Source of the DNA: Tamarix chinensis | Taxonomy: Eukaryota > Streptophyta > Magnoliopsida > Caryophyllales > Tamaricaceae | DNA: 64,000 nucleotides | Assembly: GCA_030549775.1 (NCBI GenBank) | Contig: CM060173.1 | Coordinates: 38,202,610 to 38,266,609 of the forward strand | Reading direction: 5' to 3' | Part shown: positions 1-11,219 of the stretch, one piece after another | Position numbering within the stretch: position 1 is the first letter of the stretch | Layout: each line of letters begins with the position of its first letter | Translations under genes and position numbers: made by a program | The notes under the pieces: generated by a model | The model's database searches: none | Told to the model about the DNA's origin: nothing | Seen by the model: only the letters and a program-made list of their open reading frames with translations

Positions 1-3000
1 TGAAAAAAAAAATTAATAAATAAAAATTGAATCTAAAATTAAAAGTAAAATAAAAAATTAAAGAATACAAAAATCAAAATTTTCATTTTAAATCTAGAAA
101 TGAAATATTAAATAATAAAAATAAAATGAAATGTTTATGATGAAAAATGAAAAATATGACAGTAAAAAAAATAAATATTTTTGTAGGTTTATTTTATTTG
201 AAAATTTTTTCCCTCTTTTAATATTCAACAGGTCAATATTTTTATTTTTGAGAGTTTTTATTTCATTTTAATTTTAATTTTTTTCATACTTAAGTTTTGG
301 TTATAATTTTCTATTAACATTGAAAATTTGTAAATCTTAGTTTATTTGAAGGTAAAAAATTAATTTTTAAAATATTTAATAAATAATAGTGAAATTAATT
401 AGTTTCTTGTTATATAGTGCATTAATTAAGTATTAATAAATGTAAGAGTATGTAGATGTCTATAATATGCGGATATTATAATTTACTAAAGAAAAATTTT
501 AATTAGAATAAATCTCAGATGTTTGAGCCTTTATTTTAGATATTTCTTTTTTTTTTAAATATTAATTTGAACTAACACCAACTATTCTCAACATATTCAT
601 TAATTATCTTATTAATGTGGTGACTAGAGTTATGCACCTTAGTGTCTAAGTTCTATGTTTGGCTCTAGATTCATGTTGTAGCAAAGTTAAATGATATGCA
701 CGAGTGTATCATGCAAGATGTACACACGTAGAAAAGCAATACGAATGTGTAATTAATGAAAAACAATATTAGTAAAGTAGAGTTCAAATGACCAAGATGT
801 AGAATGCATAATCAATTTTTTTCTAGGATAATCACTTTGTCAAGATAATTATGTACATGGATGAAATAATCATCAGTGTTATAGGTAACATATATTCATT
901 TTGTTTTGTCCGGATATAATCACTTAGGAAATGTAGTAGATAGTTATAATTAATAAAAACTTGTTTATAACGAGAAGCCTAGAAAAATAGGACATGAAAT
1001 ATATGATCAATTTTTAGGTCTGGATAATATTTTTTTCTAGGATAATCAATCACATGAACAAGATTATTTTTTTTACAAGGATAATCTCTTAGGTACCAAG
1101 ATGATAAAAACACATAGTACATAATTACTCAAATGTACAGGATAATCAATTATGTGGATAAGTTAATCACTTGCATTGACGAGATATTCGATGGTATCGC
1201 ACATAGCTCATAATTACTTAATTTCCTAGAATAATCACCCAAAATTTTTACTAGGTATATTTGATTAGATATACCCAGGTGTATCATGTAAGTGCTTAAG
1301 TATGGTGTGTACTTTAACCACCGACTATTGTATTTCTGGATTCTTTAATATGATGACTCACTATCTATTATATTGTCTGGACTCTTAGATATAACTTTTT
1401 TTCTTTACTTAAAAAAGGGTTAAGAGGCAATCTAAAAAGAAATATAATTCTGAGGACATCTTAAAAAAACTTAAAGTTACGAGGATGCTGACAATGAGTG
1501 CTTCGAAATTCACCATATTCGCATAATACTTATAAAACAAACATCCAAAACAAATTGATAGTCGTCTAAAATTGACAGGTTTAGGTATGAGCAATTTTAA
1601 ACCTGTTTTTTAAATGGAACCCCTTCCACCGTTGATAAAAAAAACTAGGTGCCCTTAGCCAATTGGGAGTTGATCTCAGTGGACAAATATTTAATAAGTT
1701 CTAATTCGGATTAGAACTCCTTTTATACTTTGCTGTCCGTTTTTGTCCCCTAAGTCTATGGGCACGGCATGAAGCTGAATTAGGCGTGACTTGATTGACG
1801 CGTGAGCCAATAGTAGTTTATGCATGCTTTGTATTCGAAACGCCGATTAATTTAAGAAAAGCAAAACCAAAATAACAACGCTAAGCCTACACTTGTTTGA
1901 AACTGAAATATGCATATTTTAACACAACAAAGGTAGGAATGATTTATTTATTTTTTAAAACCACGCTATGCTAGAAGGGAAAATTTTTTTCTGCTATAAT
2001 CTGTGTAATATAAGTAAGTTCTCGTGGGATTAAATATATTATAAATTTAGATCTATAGATTTTCGTTAGAAATAAAATTCTGGGAATATCGGCAAAAATT
2101 GTGGCTCATGCATGACGATAACGTCTTCGGCAGTCATCGCCAATAAATTTTTTTTTTCAGAGTCTAATTTACAAGAGTGTGAAGATCACAGAAATAATAT
2201 ATTCATTATCCTATTTTTATAGAAAAAGATTCGTTGCAAGTACAGCTCATCTAAAAATTTCTTGTAAAGTTAAATGTGGTTAAACATGCAATATAAAACT
2301 TATATGTGATGTTCACACATCATTTATTTTTAGTTTTATTTTTAAAAAGAAAAAACATGAGCATCCACGTAAATAGCACAAGTTGCTATTTAGAAAAATA
2401 GTATAAAAGAGTGAGCATGACCATTCGTATGATATATTATACACATGGAAGATCCAAAGAGTCTACGGATATTCTCTCACTTTACCCTGCTTATTAAAGT
2501 ATTATGGATAGTGAAGGTAGTTCGGAGACACTTGCCAATAGAATGGAAGGTGGCCTAGTTGTCTATACATTGGTCAGGAGTGTCGTATGTTCATACCGGT
2601 TAATGCTGTCACATCCTTTAATAATAATAATTACATACAAGGATTTTAATTAAGATAAACAAATATAAAAAAATGATATTCTACCTGGCATGCACAATCT
2701 AGAAGGCAAGCATGCTTTATCATTTGATATATTGACTGATGGATGCGTATGGTTACAGTATGCATCGAAAATAAACGGCCCATCTTACAATCTAGATGCT
2801 CATATCATGCTTGAACCCAACTTGACATCCAAGTTACCCAGACTTGTCTTAGCGACACGACCAAAACTGTATCCATTTGTTATTTCATTATTATTATATG
2901 CATACACACATACTTACTTGCATACTTTATTTAGTCTATGATTTGTATACGAGGACACAAATAATACCATATATCAAGATACTTCCGGATGTCATTTCAT

Positions 3001-3480
3001 TTGCATGTCAGCTAAATATGACATAATGGACACATATCATTCTTTATTTGTCGTTTCAAATCTTCGCTTTTTAGTTATGCATTAGAAGTTAATCATCAAA
3101 TACGAATGACTTAATTATCATGTATGGCTGGTGTAATAATCACATATATACTATTATAGCCATCAATGATATATACTATTACAATATGTAATCATAATGT
3201 GTAACATATTATTATCATCACCTATAAGCTAGTTAATCATCAAGTACGACTATCATAATCATCAGGTATCCAATATTGTAAATACCAATGATATAATATT
3301 TTTATTGATATCACATTGTCTCATAATGAAATACTAGACAAGCAAGTTGTCATCCATGTATTATCAATGTATGTTGTGTTAATCACGGATATAACTTTTT
3401 AGTAGACATGTAATTTGCAGAACCATGATATAAACCTTTTGATGCAGGTGAAAATATGTTTATACATCTAAACATGATTC
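1..3480. other. AT-rich intergenic stretch, no gene
   Basis: The composition is very AT-rich with long A and T runs. Both strands hold only short random open frames; the 83-codon frame at 2690-2941 shows no domain, no hydrophobic pattern of a known family and no splice context that I recognise. No LTR ends, zinc knuckles, reverse transcriptase motifs or poly-A tailed LINE ends were seen. The only local structure is a cluster of GATAATCA-like words at about 826-1245, listed separately. It is most likely old, eroded transposon sequence. Confidence 0.6.
826..1245. repeat. Dispersed GGATAATCA-like words
   Basis: About eight variants of (G)GATAATCA recur within about 420 bp, for example at 830, 918, 1022, 1041, 1080, 1141 and 1230, often preceded by CTA or ACA and followed by a short T/A spacer. 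Spacing is irregular, so this is not a clean tandem array; it may be a very decayed minisatellite or a chance feature of AT-rich sequence. Confidence 0.3.
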
Positions 3481-3659
3481 TTGTACATGTTTAGGGTGTT
3501 GTTTGAGGTTCTTGGAAGTATTTTCCATGTTAAAGACACTTTCTTGAAGATACGGTCTTAAATTAAAGAATCTTACAAATAGGAGATTTTTGCACAACCA
3601 AACGAAGCCATGGTGAGTTGGTTAATTGGTTGACTTGTGAAAGGAAATAAAATGACAGC

Positions 3660-3875
3660 TAGAATCTTACTATATATAAAAGAAGAACGGACCCAACACC
3701 TCTCAAGGAAAAACGCTCCTAAGCCACAATTTTTAACCGGTGGAATGGTTTGAATCATATATCAAGGACAACACACCTGAGCCATTATTATCATCCAATG
3801 GAACGGATCCGACACCTCTCAGAGAAAAACACTCCATCTGAAGGCAAAACACTCCTGAGCTACTATTCTTAACCT
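3660..3875 (-). repeat. LTR G, left fragment (minus orientation)
   Basis: This stretch carries several units of the form CACTATTNTTAACCGGTGGAACGGTTTGAATCACCTCTCAGG, broken by point changes. The same units recur at 12341-12640, and as reverse complements at about 11220-11740 inside LTR F. It abuts the target duplication of F at 3876-3880, and the sequence resumes at 12341. It is therefore the left piece of an LTR into which F inserted. The outer (3') end of G could not be found and may be deleted. Confidence 0.6.
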
Positions 3876-3880
3876 GTGGA
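3876..3880. repeat. Target-site duplication of LTR F, left copy (GTGGA)
   Basis: GTGGA directly precedes TGTAATATTCC. The identical GTGGA at 12336-12340 directly follows the right end of F. Confidence 0.8.
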
Positions 3881-4129
3881 TGTAATATTCCTAATTCTTA
3901 TCTAAACCTAATCCTGAGTAATTAATATCAAAACCTAATTCTAACCTTGAAACATTTATTCTTACTATTTTACCCTAACTCTTTAATCCTAAATCTTAAC
4001 CTAATCCCAATTTTTATTTTGGGTTATTAATATTTTTCCTAACCTAAATCTAAACCCAAATAATTATTAAATTAAATTTGTACTAATACCCTAACCTAAA
4101 TTATTTAACCTACACCTAAACCCACACTT

Positions 4130-5060
4130 TTTCCTTTCCCTTTGTCCTTTTTCTTCCCCTGCTTCTTTTTTTTTCTCCCTACTGATCACCCCACCTTTCT
4201 TCTCTTCTCCTTCCCCTTTGCATGCGCGTCTCCCCCTACCAAAGTCTACCCATTTACTCCATCACCTCCCCTCTGCTCAATTAAGGTCGGGGTTGAAATT
4301 ATGCTTGATCACCACCTCTTCCTTCCCCCTCCTTCGTGCGTGTGTATGTACATATATACCTAGTAATAAATGCACTCCAATGCTTCCTTCTCTCCCTTTT
4401 GTTTCTGTAGAATTTAGCACCAGCTTCCCCTCCTTCTTTCCCTTCTGTACCATCACCAAAAAAGCCCAAAAACCTCCCCCACTAGCGAGCCCAACTAAAC
4501 CATATACACCTCCACTGGTAGCATTTTTCACACCTCAACCCCAAGCACCGGCATCCTTTTCCGCATATCCCCCTAGCTACAACAAGACTCACCATTCCAT
4601 CACCTCTACATGCAGAAAAAATCACCATTCCAACCCCCTCGTTGTAGCAAAACTCACCATATATAACCTACCCTTACCACCAACCAAAGCTTCCATTCCG
4701 ACACCCACTACCTAGGCAACATCTACCACACCATTTTCTTTCTTTTATTCTCTTCCTTGTTGCATAAACTTTCACCACAACCTACCCCCTAGTTGTAGCA
4801 CTATCCACCATTACTACCCCTAGTTGTAGCAAAAGCGTACAAAACACTCCCAAGCTTTAGAAAACTCCACCAAAACACCCCAAGCTTTAGCAATTCCCAC
4901 AATTGCTCACCCGCTCCATTTGGCCAACTCCACCTATCCCACACCCATCCTTTTGGCCTTTCTTGCTGCTGCAACCACCTAGCAACAGCAAGTTGTGCCG
5001 TTACTAGCCTCCCTTGCTCGGCAACCCTAACAAATCCCCCCTTTATTAGATAATTATTAG
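4130..5060 (+). promoter_or_regulatory. Pyrimidine-rich leader (R/U5) of LTR F with TATA-like box
   Basis: The plus strand becomes strongly C/T-rich with many CCT, CAC and CCC runs, which gives open frames of up to 165 codons rich in Pro, Ser and Thr. A TATA-like CATATATACC lies at about 4349-4358. LTR E has the same layout (TATA box, then a C-rich leader), and so does G on the other strand, so I read this as the transcribed leader of the LTR and not as a protein gene. The frames show no domain and no codon structure beyond composition. Confidence 0.45.
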
Positions 5061-5591
5061 CTGAGACCTCATTCGAACCTTGATTTGGTTTTTCCTCATT
5101 CTTTTATCTTTCACTTCCTTAAACCTTCTTAAAATATACTATTATTATTTCTAATTATGTTTTGTTAATTTTTTTAGGTGATATTCTGAAAGTTTCGAAA
5201 GATGCGGATTAGGATAAACATGCTTAGAGACCGGAGCCTTTATTTGTAAGGATACTAGTTGATGTTTAGGAATTTTTGTTAAATGATTAAATGGCTGTGT
5301 GTAGTATCATGTTATCATTATTACATTTTTAAATGCATTCTGTTAATGGTATGTTATGATAAATAGGTTTATATGCTATAAAAAGAGTAAGAATGATTGA
5401 AGGATGTGCTGATATGTTGATATTTCACTAAGTTATAACATTATGGATAAGCATAAATTTTTGGAGAGTAGCATGGGCCTAATGAATTATTATAAGTAGG
5501 AAATAATTAAATTTAAGATGTATGTTGATGAAAGGATAATTTAGAAATAATGATATTGAGGATATGAGATTTTCATAAAAAAGGGTTAACA

Positions 5592-5596
5592 ACTAT
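5592..5596. repeat. Target-site duplication of LTR E, left copy (ACTAT)
   Basis: ACTAT directly precedes TGTAACACCCCC at 5597. The same five bases follow the other end of E. Confidence 0.8.
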
Positions 5597-5698
5597 TGTA
5601 ACACCCCCAAATTTACTACTGAAAAATTTCGTTTAAGACAAAGGTTTTAGCGGAAGCAAAAGAATTAAAACCATAAACCGTAAACTTGGGGGTATTAC
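5597..5698 (-). other. Terminal hairpin of LTR E
   Basis: TAACACCCCCAAATTT at 5600-5615 can pair with AAACTTGGGGGTATTA at 5682-5697. The loop region contains, on the minus strand, TTTTGCTTCCGCTAAAAC. The same arrangement, with a CTTCCGC/CTTCCAC core, ends LTRs B, F and A. Confidence 0.6.
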
Positions 5699-6012
5699 CG
5701 CCACACTTAGTACCAGACCGGTTCACTCCTACCATTCCGATACTAAGTGCTAAGGCTAAACGAAACAATCATTAAGTAAGAGTCATCAAAACATAGGTCC
5801 ATAGTTAACATAGACCATCCACGAAAACCACGAGTCAACAACAGTTAAAATATCGTTAAGATTGCAACTTGAAAGTACAGATTCAAAGTGCGAATCGTAG
5901 TACAAAATATAGCTAATAAGACGGATCCCAAGGGACCAATATCCGAATCGCCTACTCACTCAAGCCAAACCTTCCACCCCAATTCAATAACCGGTCAAAC
6001 CTGCATAGGAGG

Positions 6013-6095
6013 TCTGCTCCCCACCATCGGTGGATCATCACAGGACCCATTTAATCAATGTAGTATCAGTACGGGTCCAATACCGAGTAAGGGCG
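6013..6095 (-). other. Block conserved between LTR E and LTR B
   Basis: On the minus strand this reads GGTATTGGACCCGTACTGAT, then ACTAC, then GGGTCCTGTGATGATCCACC, then GATGGTGGGGAGCAGACC. LTR B carries nearly the same order at 55268-55340 and 58795-58867, although most of the rest of the two LTRs no longer aligns by eye. The position is comparable, about 400-600 bp from the LTR end. Confidence 0.65.
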
Positions 6096-6282
6096 CTCGT
6101 GCACTAAGGCCAAGCATACAATCATACCACACAGCACACATAGTACAATCATATAGACGACATGCGATAACCCGCAAAATAAGGTCTGAAAACCTTTCTG
6201 GTGACTTATTCTTATTTCTCATTAATAATATGTTCATTCCACACATATTCTTTAATAGTCCGTGTGAGTGCGGGAACCCCAC

Positions 6283-6608
6283 TATTATAGCCGGTGGAAC
6301 GGTCACGAGGGCCATGCCCTGGCACTATTATAGTCGGTGGATCGGTCACGAGGGTAACATACCCTGCCACTATTATTTGCCGGTGGACCGGTCTGGCCCC
6401 AACTCACAAGGTGTTCCACTGTAAATGTCTGTATCTTTCCCAGGTCTTATTATCATTCTGATTAGTTTGTTGAGAGCGGAGTCCCCCACATTTATAGCCG
6501 GTGGAACGGTCACGAGGGCCATGCCCTGCCACTATTATAGCCGGTGGATCGGTCACGAGGGTAACATACCCTGCCACTATTATTTGCCCGTGGACCGGTC
6601 TGAGTCCG
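6283..6608 (-). repeat. CCGGTGGAACGGT tandem repeats in LTR E
   Basis: Two copies, offset by about 204 bp (around 6283-6395 and 6488-6608), each hold three sub-units of about 50 bp built on CACTATTATAGCCGGTGGA, then NCGGTCACGAGGG, then CCCTGC. The middle and last sub-units differ consistently (ATCGG, ACCGG), so the duplication is of the whole three-unit block. Related units occur in LTRs F and G. Confidence 0.75.
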
Positions 6609-6959
6609 GCTCAACATCTTTCTCTGTAAGTAGTTAATGTCTTAACATATCTTATTCAAAAGGTTTTCACCAAGGATATGCATAAATCATTCTCTTTATG
6701 CTTTACACATCACAACCAATAAAATTCCACATTCATAACTACACTTTAATCAATAATACACATGATAACGCCAAACAACTCTAAGCAGTCATAACCAACC
6801 CTAATTGTCCACACCAACCCGTGGTTAACCCCTCTCATCCCTATTTTACCATAACAACCGTACTTAGCCATCCCAAACCTTAATTATCCTCAACGATTAC
6901 AATTAGTTACTCCATCCCTACTTAATCACCACATCCTAGAGTTAATCACTCCAAACTCT

Positions 6960-7575
6960 AATCCCATACAATCATTAACTCCCATGCAAGACCCTAACTC
7001 CACCATGCAAACCCTAATACCGCCATACCAACATTAATACCACCATACAACCCATAACACCACCATGCAAACCCTAATACCACCATAAGCCATAAATACC
7101 ACTATGTAGTCATTAGTACCACCATACGAACATTTATACCACCATACAAACCATTAGTACCTCCATCAAACATTAATACCACCATACAACATTAATACCT
7201 CCATAAAAATCACAAATACCACCATACAACCCATAAGACCACCACGCAAACCCTAATACCACCATAAGCCATTAATACCACTATACAATCATTAATACCA
7301 CCATATGAACATTAATACCACCATACAACATTAATACCTCCATAAAATCACAATACCACCATACGAACCCGAATACCACCATAAGCTATTAATACCACTA
7401 TGTAATCATTAGTACCACCATACGAACATTTATACCACCATACAAACCCTAATACCACCATGCAAACCCTAATACCACCATACAACATTAATACCTCCAT
7501 AAAATCACAAACCCTAATACCACCATACAACATTATCACCTCCATAAAATCACAAATACCACCATACAAACTTCA
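6960..7575. repeat. Minisatellite built on TAATACCACCATACAAAC
   Basis: About two dozen variants of a roughly 24-26 bp unit (ACCACCATACNAACNNTAAT and relatives) run head to tail. A higher-order pattern is visible: the sub-string ACCACCATAAGCCATTAATA, followed by CCACTATGTA, recurs near 7080, 7256 and 7374. The minus-strand frame at 7348-7569 (repeated MYGGIRVC-like residues) is only this repeat translated. Confidence 0.85.
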
Positions 7576-8385
7576 AGACTCCCATGATGGTTCCCAACTC
7601 ATATTACCATTTATCCTAATATGCATGTCCTATAGGGCCATAACATAATACATCATAAACATCATACATATCAATGTCATGCTCATGTCACGGAAGCACA
7701 TACAACATACCTCAATCTCCAAGCTCCACTACACATAAGACAAGTTATCCACAAACCATATAATATATGGCATAGCATGGCATACACAACATTCAACACA
7801 TCCATGTCACACATAGCACAAGGCCATTAGCTTCGTCCTTACCTAAGGCGACGCCGGGCTTGGAGCATGCTCTTCTAACTCCTTAGGGCTTTGGTCGAGA
7901 TTACCTATGAAAGGGGGAAATGCTAAGTATTAGTTTCCCTTATAAGTACCACAATTCCTTATTCTAGTTTAGGATTAGAGTTTTTATTACTAAAGAGGGT
8001 GTTACACAAAAACTAGGGTTTTTACCTTAGAATTAGTATACTAAATATTAGTAGTCAAAATATATTTATTTTTAATACTCATTGTTACACTTATTTTATT
8101 AAACCCATTAGTTCTAATGTAGTAATAGGATTTATGCTAGCTATAGGAAAATAGTGTTAGCATTAATAAAATAGTGACACTAATGTCTAGTGATAGAAAA
8201 CCTAGCGTTTTAAGGCCAAGTCTATTAATGGTGTTATGTTTGAAATGATAATATTATAAGGTCACAATATTACAAGTAAACTATTTTTAAGGGTGATAAT
8301 GATAATAGTTGTATATTCTTGAAAAATAAAAGGGTTCAAATGCTTTTGATTACAACAATAAGGTAGTGATAGTAGTAATAATAGT

Positions 8386-8857
8386 AATAGCTAATAATAG
8401 TGTCCTAGTAATGAGGTTAGGGTTAATGATAAATGGTATGGTAATAAGGTTCAATTACTCTTCTTAGTTAACAACCACGTGATATTTACTAGCTTGAGTT
8501 AAGTAACATGGATAAGAACAAAAGTAGTATTATTATTAATAATACTGATAAATGTGTTAAGTATAATAATAATAATAATAATAATAATAGTAATAATAAT
8601 AATAGTAATAATAGTAATAATAATAATAATAATACAACCAAGTAAGGGTAAGCAATAATAACAATAACCATAGTGGGGATGATAGAAATAATAATGATAA
8701 AATGTTAATAGTAATAACAATAAGACCAAAGTTAAGTATAATAAAAGTTAGGGTTTAAAAGGGATGTTAGTAGTAGTAAGAAAATAAGAACATTAATGAT
8801 GGAGACTATAATAATGATAATAATGATAATAATAATAATAGTAATAGTAATGAAAGA

Positions 8858-8891
<34 letters not shown>

Positions 8892-8935
8892 GATAATAAT
8901 AATAATAATAATAATAGTATTAATATTGGTAGAAA
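8386..8935. repeat. Trinucleotide microsatellite tract (TAA/AAT)n
   Basis: Two dense blocks (about 8564-8632 and 8811-8920) of AAT/TAA repeats with occasional AGT interruptions sit in a wider region of the same motif. The long poly-Leu and poly-Ile frames on the minus strand are a by-product. It lies inside LTR E between the CpG-rich leader and the minisatellite. Confidence 0.9.
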
Positions 8936-8989
8936 ATAGTAGTAGTTATATAAAAGGGGTATTAGGGTTTGGATAAGTGGAGAACCACC

Positions 8990-10200
8990 TAGGGTCGGTG
9001 GTGGTCCGGCGGCGGCGCGTGGGGGCGACGGCGGCGGCGGTGGAGGAGGAGAAGAGGGGGAAAGATGGAGGTGGTGGTTAGATGGGAGGGGAAAATGAGG
9101 AGTTTGAGGTGGGGAAAGAAATAGCAGGTGAAGGGGAGTGGAGTGAGGGTGGTGGTGTGGCAAGGGGTGGCGGCGCGCGGCGGCGACGACGGCGGCCGAG
9201 GGTGGTGGAGAGAGGTGGAAGATGAGGGAGGAAGGAGGAGAGGGAGGCAGGGGAAGATGGAGGTATGGGAAGGTAGACGGAGGTCTGCTGGGCATTTTGG
9301 AGGGTGGAGGAGGCTCTAGTGGCGGCTGGGCTGGCGGTGGAAGGCGGCGCAAGGGCGGCGAAGGGCGGCGAAGGCTGGAGGTGGTGGTATTCGGAATAGG
9401 AACTTTGCACGGCTAGGGCGGCACGTGCAGGGCAAGGCGGAGGGTGGCGGTGGCTTGGTTTTGTCGAGGGGTTGCAGGGAAGATAACTGTGGGTAGAGGT
9501 GGCAGCGACGGTCTCTGGTGACGGCGGAAATCCCATCTTTTTGAGGCGGCGGAGAGGTAGGGTTTCGGGGCAAAAATCGAAAAGGGAGCTGATCGGGGCT
9601 GCCAATGGGGGTATTTATAGGCAATTGGAAGGGAAAAATGACAAGGGAAGATGGAGGCGTGCGGGGCAGGTGTGCAGGTGGCCGGCCGGTGGCAGCCGAT
9701 GCAGGTCCTGCCATGGCAGGTTGGGTCGGGGAAGGGGAGAGGAAAAGGAAAAGAGATGGCATACGGGAAAGGGAGAGAGGGACTTGGTCAGGGTCGAAAA
9801 TAGAAAGACAACGACGGGGAGAGGGCAGAGAGGGGAGGCCGGACGGCATGCTGCTATCGGCGGCAGGGCTATAGGGTTGGCAGTTGCAGATCGGGGTTTG
9901 GGAGGGAGGAAGACGACGACTGGACCGGTCGGTCCAAGGGAAGGAAAAACGGAGGGGGAACCAGCCAAGCGGCAGCGGTTATTTCCCCCGTTAATGAAAC
10001 GCGGCGTATTGGGGGTTGTGGGAGGAAGACGCAGCGTCATGTCAAAGGTTGGCAACTATCGATATGGTACTTAACGCGGCGCGGCGTTTCGGCGACTTTA
10101 GCGTCGAAACACAGCGTTTTGTTCCACGGGCGGCTGGGCTCGCTCGATCGCGGGCGAGGAGAAGGAAGGGAAGGCTGGGTTGGGCTGGGCGAGGCCCAAT
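8990..10200 (-). promoter_or_regulatory. CpG-rich leader and promoter region of LTR E
   Basis: This is by far the most GC-rich part of the window, with many CGG/GCG triplets on the plus strand (C-rich on the minus, sense strand). Open frames of 60-206 codons exist in several frames on both strands at once; they are rich in Pro, Ser, Arg and Gly, which is what composition alone predicts. No domain is visible in any of them. The TATA box at 9611-9620 points transcription leftward into the C-rich part. I therefore call it LTR promoter plus transcribed leader, not a gene. CpG is well retained, unlike in most of the window. Confidence 0.6.
9611..9620 (-). promoter_or_regulatory. TATA box of LTR E
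   Basis: The minus strand reads CTATAAATACCCC, a textbook plant TATA box. It is about 950 bp from the LTR start and directly upstream of the C-rich leader. Transcription would start near 9580-9585. That makes U3 about 1 kb and R plus U5 about 4 kb. Confidence 0.6.
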
Positions 10201-10204
10201 TTCG

Positions 10205-10265
10205 GTGGAGAAGGAAGAAAAGGAAAAAAAGAAGGAAAAAAAAGGAAAAAAAGGAAAAGAAAGAA
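10205..10265. repeat. Purine-only tract (GGAAA/GAAAAA)
   Basis: About 60 bases of almost pure A/G with short GGAAA-type repeats lie in the U3 side of LTR E, directly beyond the GC-rich region. Polypurine-polypyrimidine of this kind can adopt triplex structures, but nothing else is visible. Confidence 0.6.
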
Positions 10266-10572
10266 ATATTTTGGGTTTTGGATTTTGCATAAATTATTAG
10301 GATATTTTTCTGGCTATTTAGAATATTAATATTTATAAAATATTAAATAAATTTCCTTTTTGCTTAGTTTAGGCTATTTTAGATAAATTTCCTTAACCTC
10401 CATGCTAATTAGAAAAATACCCAAATTTTCTTCCAATTAAATTCTTATTATTTTCCTCTTAATTTACCTTATTAATTCTCTAAATTTTAATAAATGAGTT
10501 TATATAATTGATTTTCCTAATAATTGTTTATTTGGCCAAAAAATTTTGAAATTAGGATTTTGGGGTATCACA

Positions 10573-10577
10573 ACTAT
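10573..10577. repeat. Target-site duplication of LTR E, right copy (ACTAT)
   Basis: ACTAT follows GGGGTATCACA. It matches 5592-5596. Confidence 0.8.
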
Positions 10578-11219
10578 CTTTAGGGGCATTTTCGTCAATA
10601 TGGGTTAATATGGGAATTTTGATATTTTAACATTTCAGATGGATTAAAATATGCTAATAATATCATGTGAAGTGTTTGGGAGTGATTATGAAGGTCATAA
10701 GAGAAAATAGCCTAAATTGATAATAATAGCCTTAAAATTGTAATGTTATTGTCACATATGTAAAATGTTAGGTTTAGGCCACAAATTTTGGATATTTTAT
10801 TAATATCACTATTTTGGGTATATATATTAAATTTGGTAATTATATGAGCCTTATAGGAAAATTATGACTTACCTATGAAATAAGGGTTTGGGAGCTTTAT
10901 AAATAGTAACTTTTGGAGTTAGGGTTATTATCACATGTGTAAGACATGGGAGATAGATTATAAATTATGGGTATATTAATAGTGATATTATTTGTGGAAG
11001 ATATACTAAATTTGGTGGATTAATGATCAATATGGGAGGAGTTATGCCTAATTTGTGAATTTAAGGTTTTGGGGGGGATAAACATGTTAATCTTTGAGAA
11101 CAGTCTTGTTATCTATATGTTGATGTCTTTGCTTACCTTAATTATGTTGTACTCATAAACCAATCATGAATAAGATATTAATTATTTAAATTAAAAGATC
11201 ATATGAGTCATGGATGACT

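Larger units (their letters stand above)
5597..10572 (-). mobile_element. Giant solo LTR E (4976 bp), Ty3/gypsy type
   Basis: Read on the minus strand, E starts TGTGATACCCCAAAATCC at 10572 and ends AAATTTGGGGGTGTTACA at 5597. The 5-bp repeat ACTAT flanks it at 5592-5596 and 10573-10577. The two flanks join into sequence that matches the reverse complement of LTR G around 13230-13320, which independently confirms an insertion into F. No primer-binding site, gag or pol is present. Modules in transcription order are U3 (10572 to about 9620), a TATA box at 9611-9620, a CpG-rich leader to about 8990, an ATT/TTA trinucleotide tract, a minisatellite at 6960-7575, CCGGTGGAACGGT repeats at 6283-6608, a block shared with LTR B at 6013-6095, and a terminal hairpin at 5597-5698. 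It could also be one LTR of a larger lost element, but the target duplication supports a solo LTR. Confidence 0.8.

Noticed and set aside
2690..2941. 83-codon frame as a small gene
   Set aside because: No recognisable motif, no supporting context, ends in a low-complexity hydrophobic run.
4142..4715. 165-codon and 73-codon Pro/Ser-rich frames
   Set aside because: A by-product of the pyrimidine-rich leader of LTR F; no domain, and the mirror sequence in LTR G gives similar frames.
6960..7575. CRISPR-like array
   Set aside because: Units are direct, variable and without unique spacers, and the window is plant nuclear DNA.
7348..7648. Frames with repeated MYGGIRVC-like or LIPPYN-like residues, and the idea of a repeat protein
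   Set aside because: They are the minisatellite translated; unit length is not a constant multiple of three.
5597..8006. A shorter solo LTR from TGTAACACC at 5597 to GGTGTTACA near 8006
   Set aside because: The base pairs after 8006 do not repeat ACTAT, whereas 5597-10572 has a matching target duplication and its flanks rejoin to sequence matching LTR G.
8489..8729. Poly-Leu and poly-Ile frames resembling membrane proteins
   Set aside because: Translation of the AAT/TAA microsatellite.
9078..10300. Many long overlapping open frames on both strands (up to 206 codons)
   Set aside because: They occur in several frames at once in a GC-rich, low-complexity region, are Pro/Ser/Arg/Gly-rich with no domain, and lie in the leader and promoter of LTR E.
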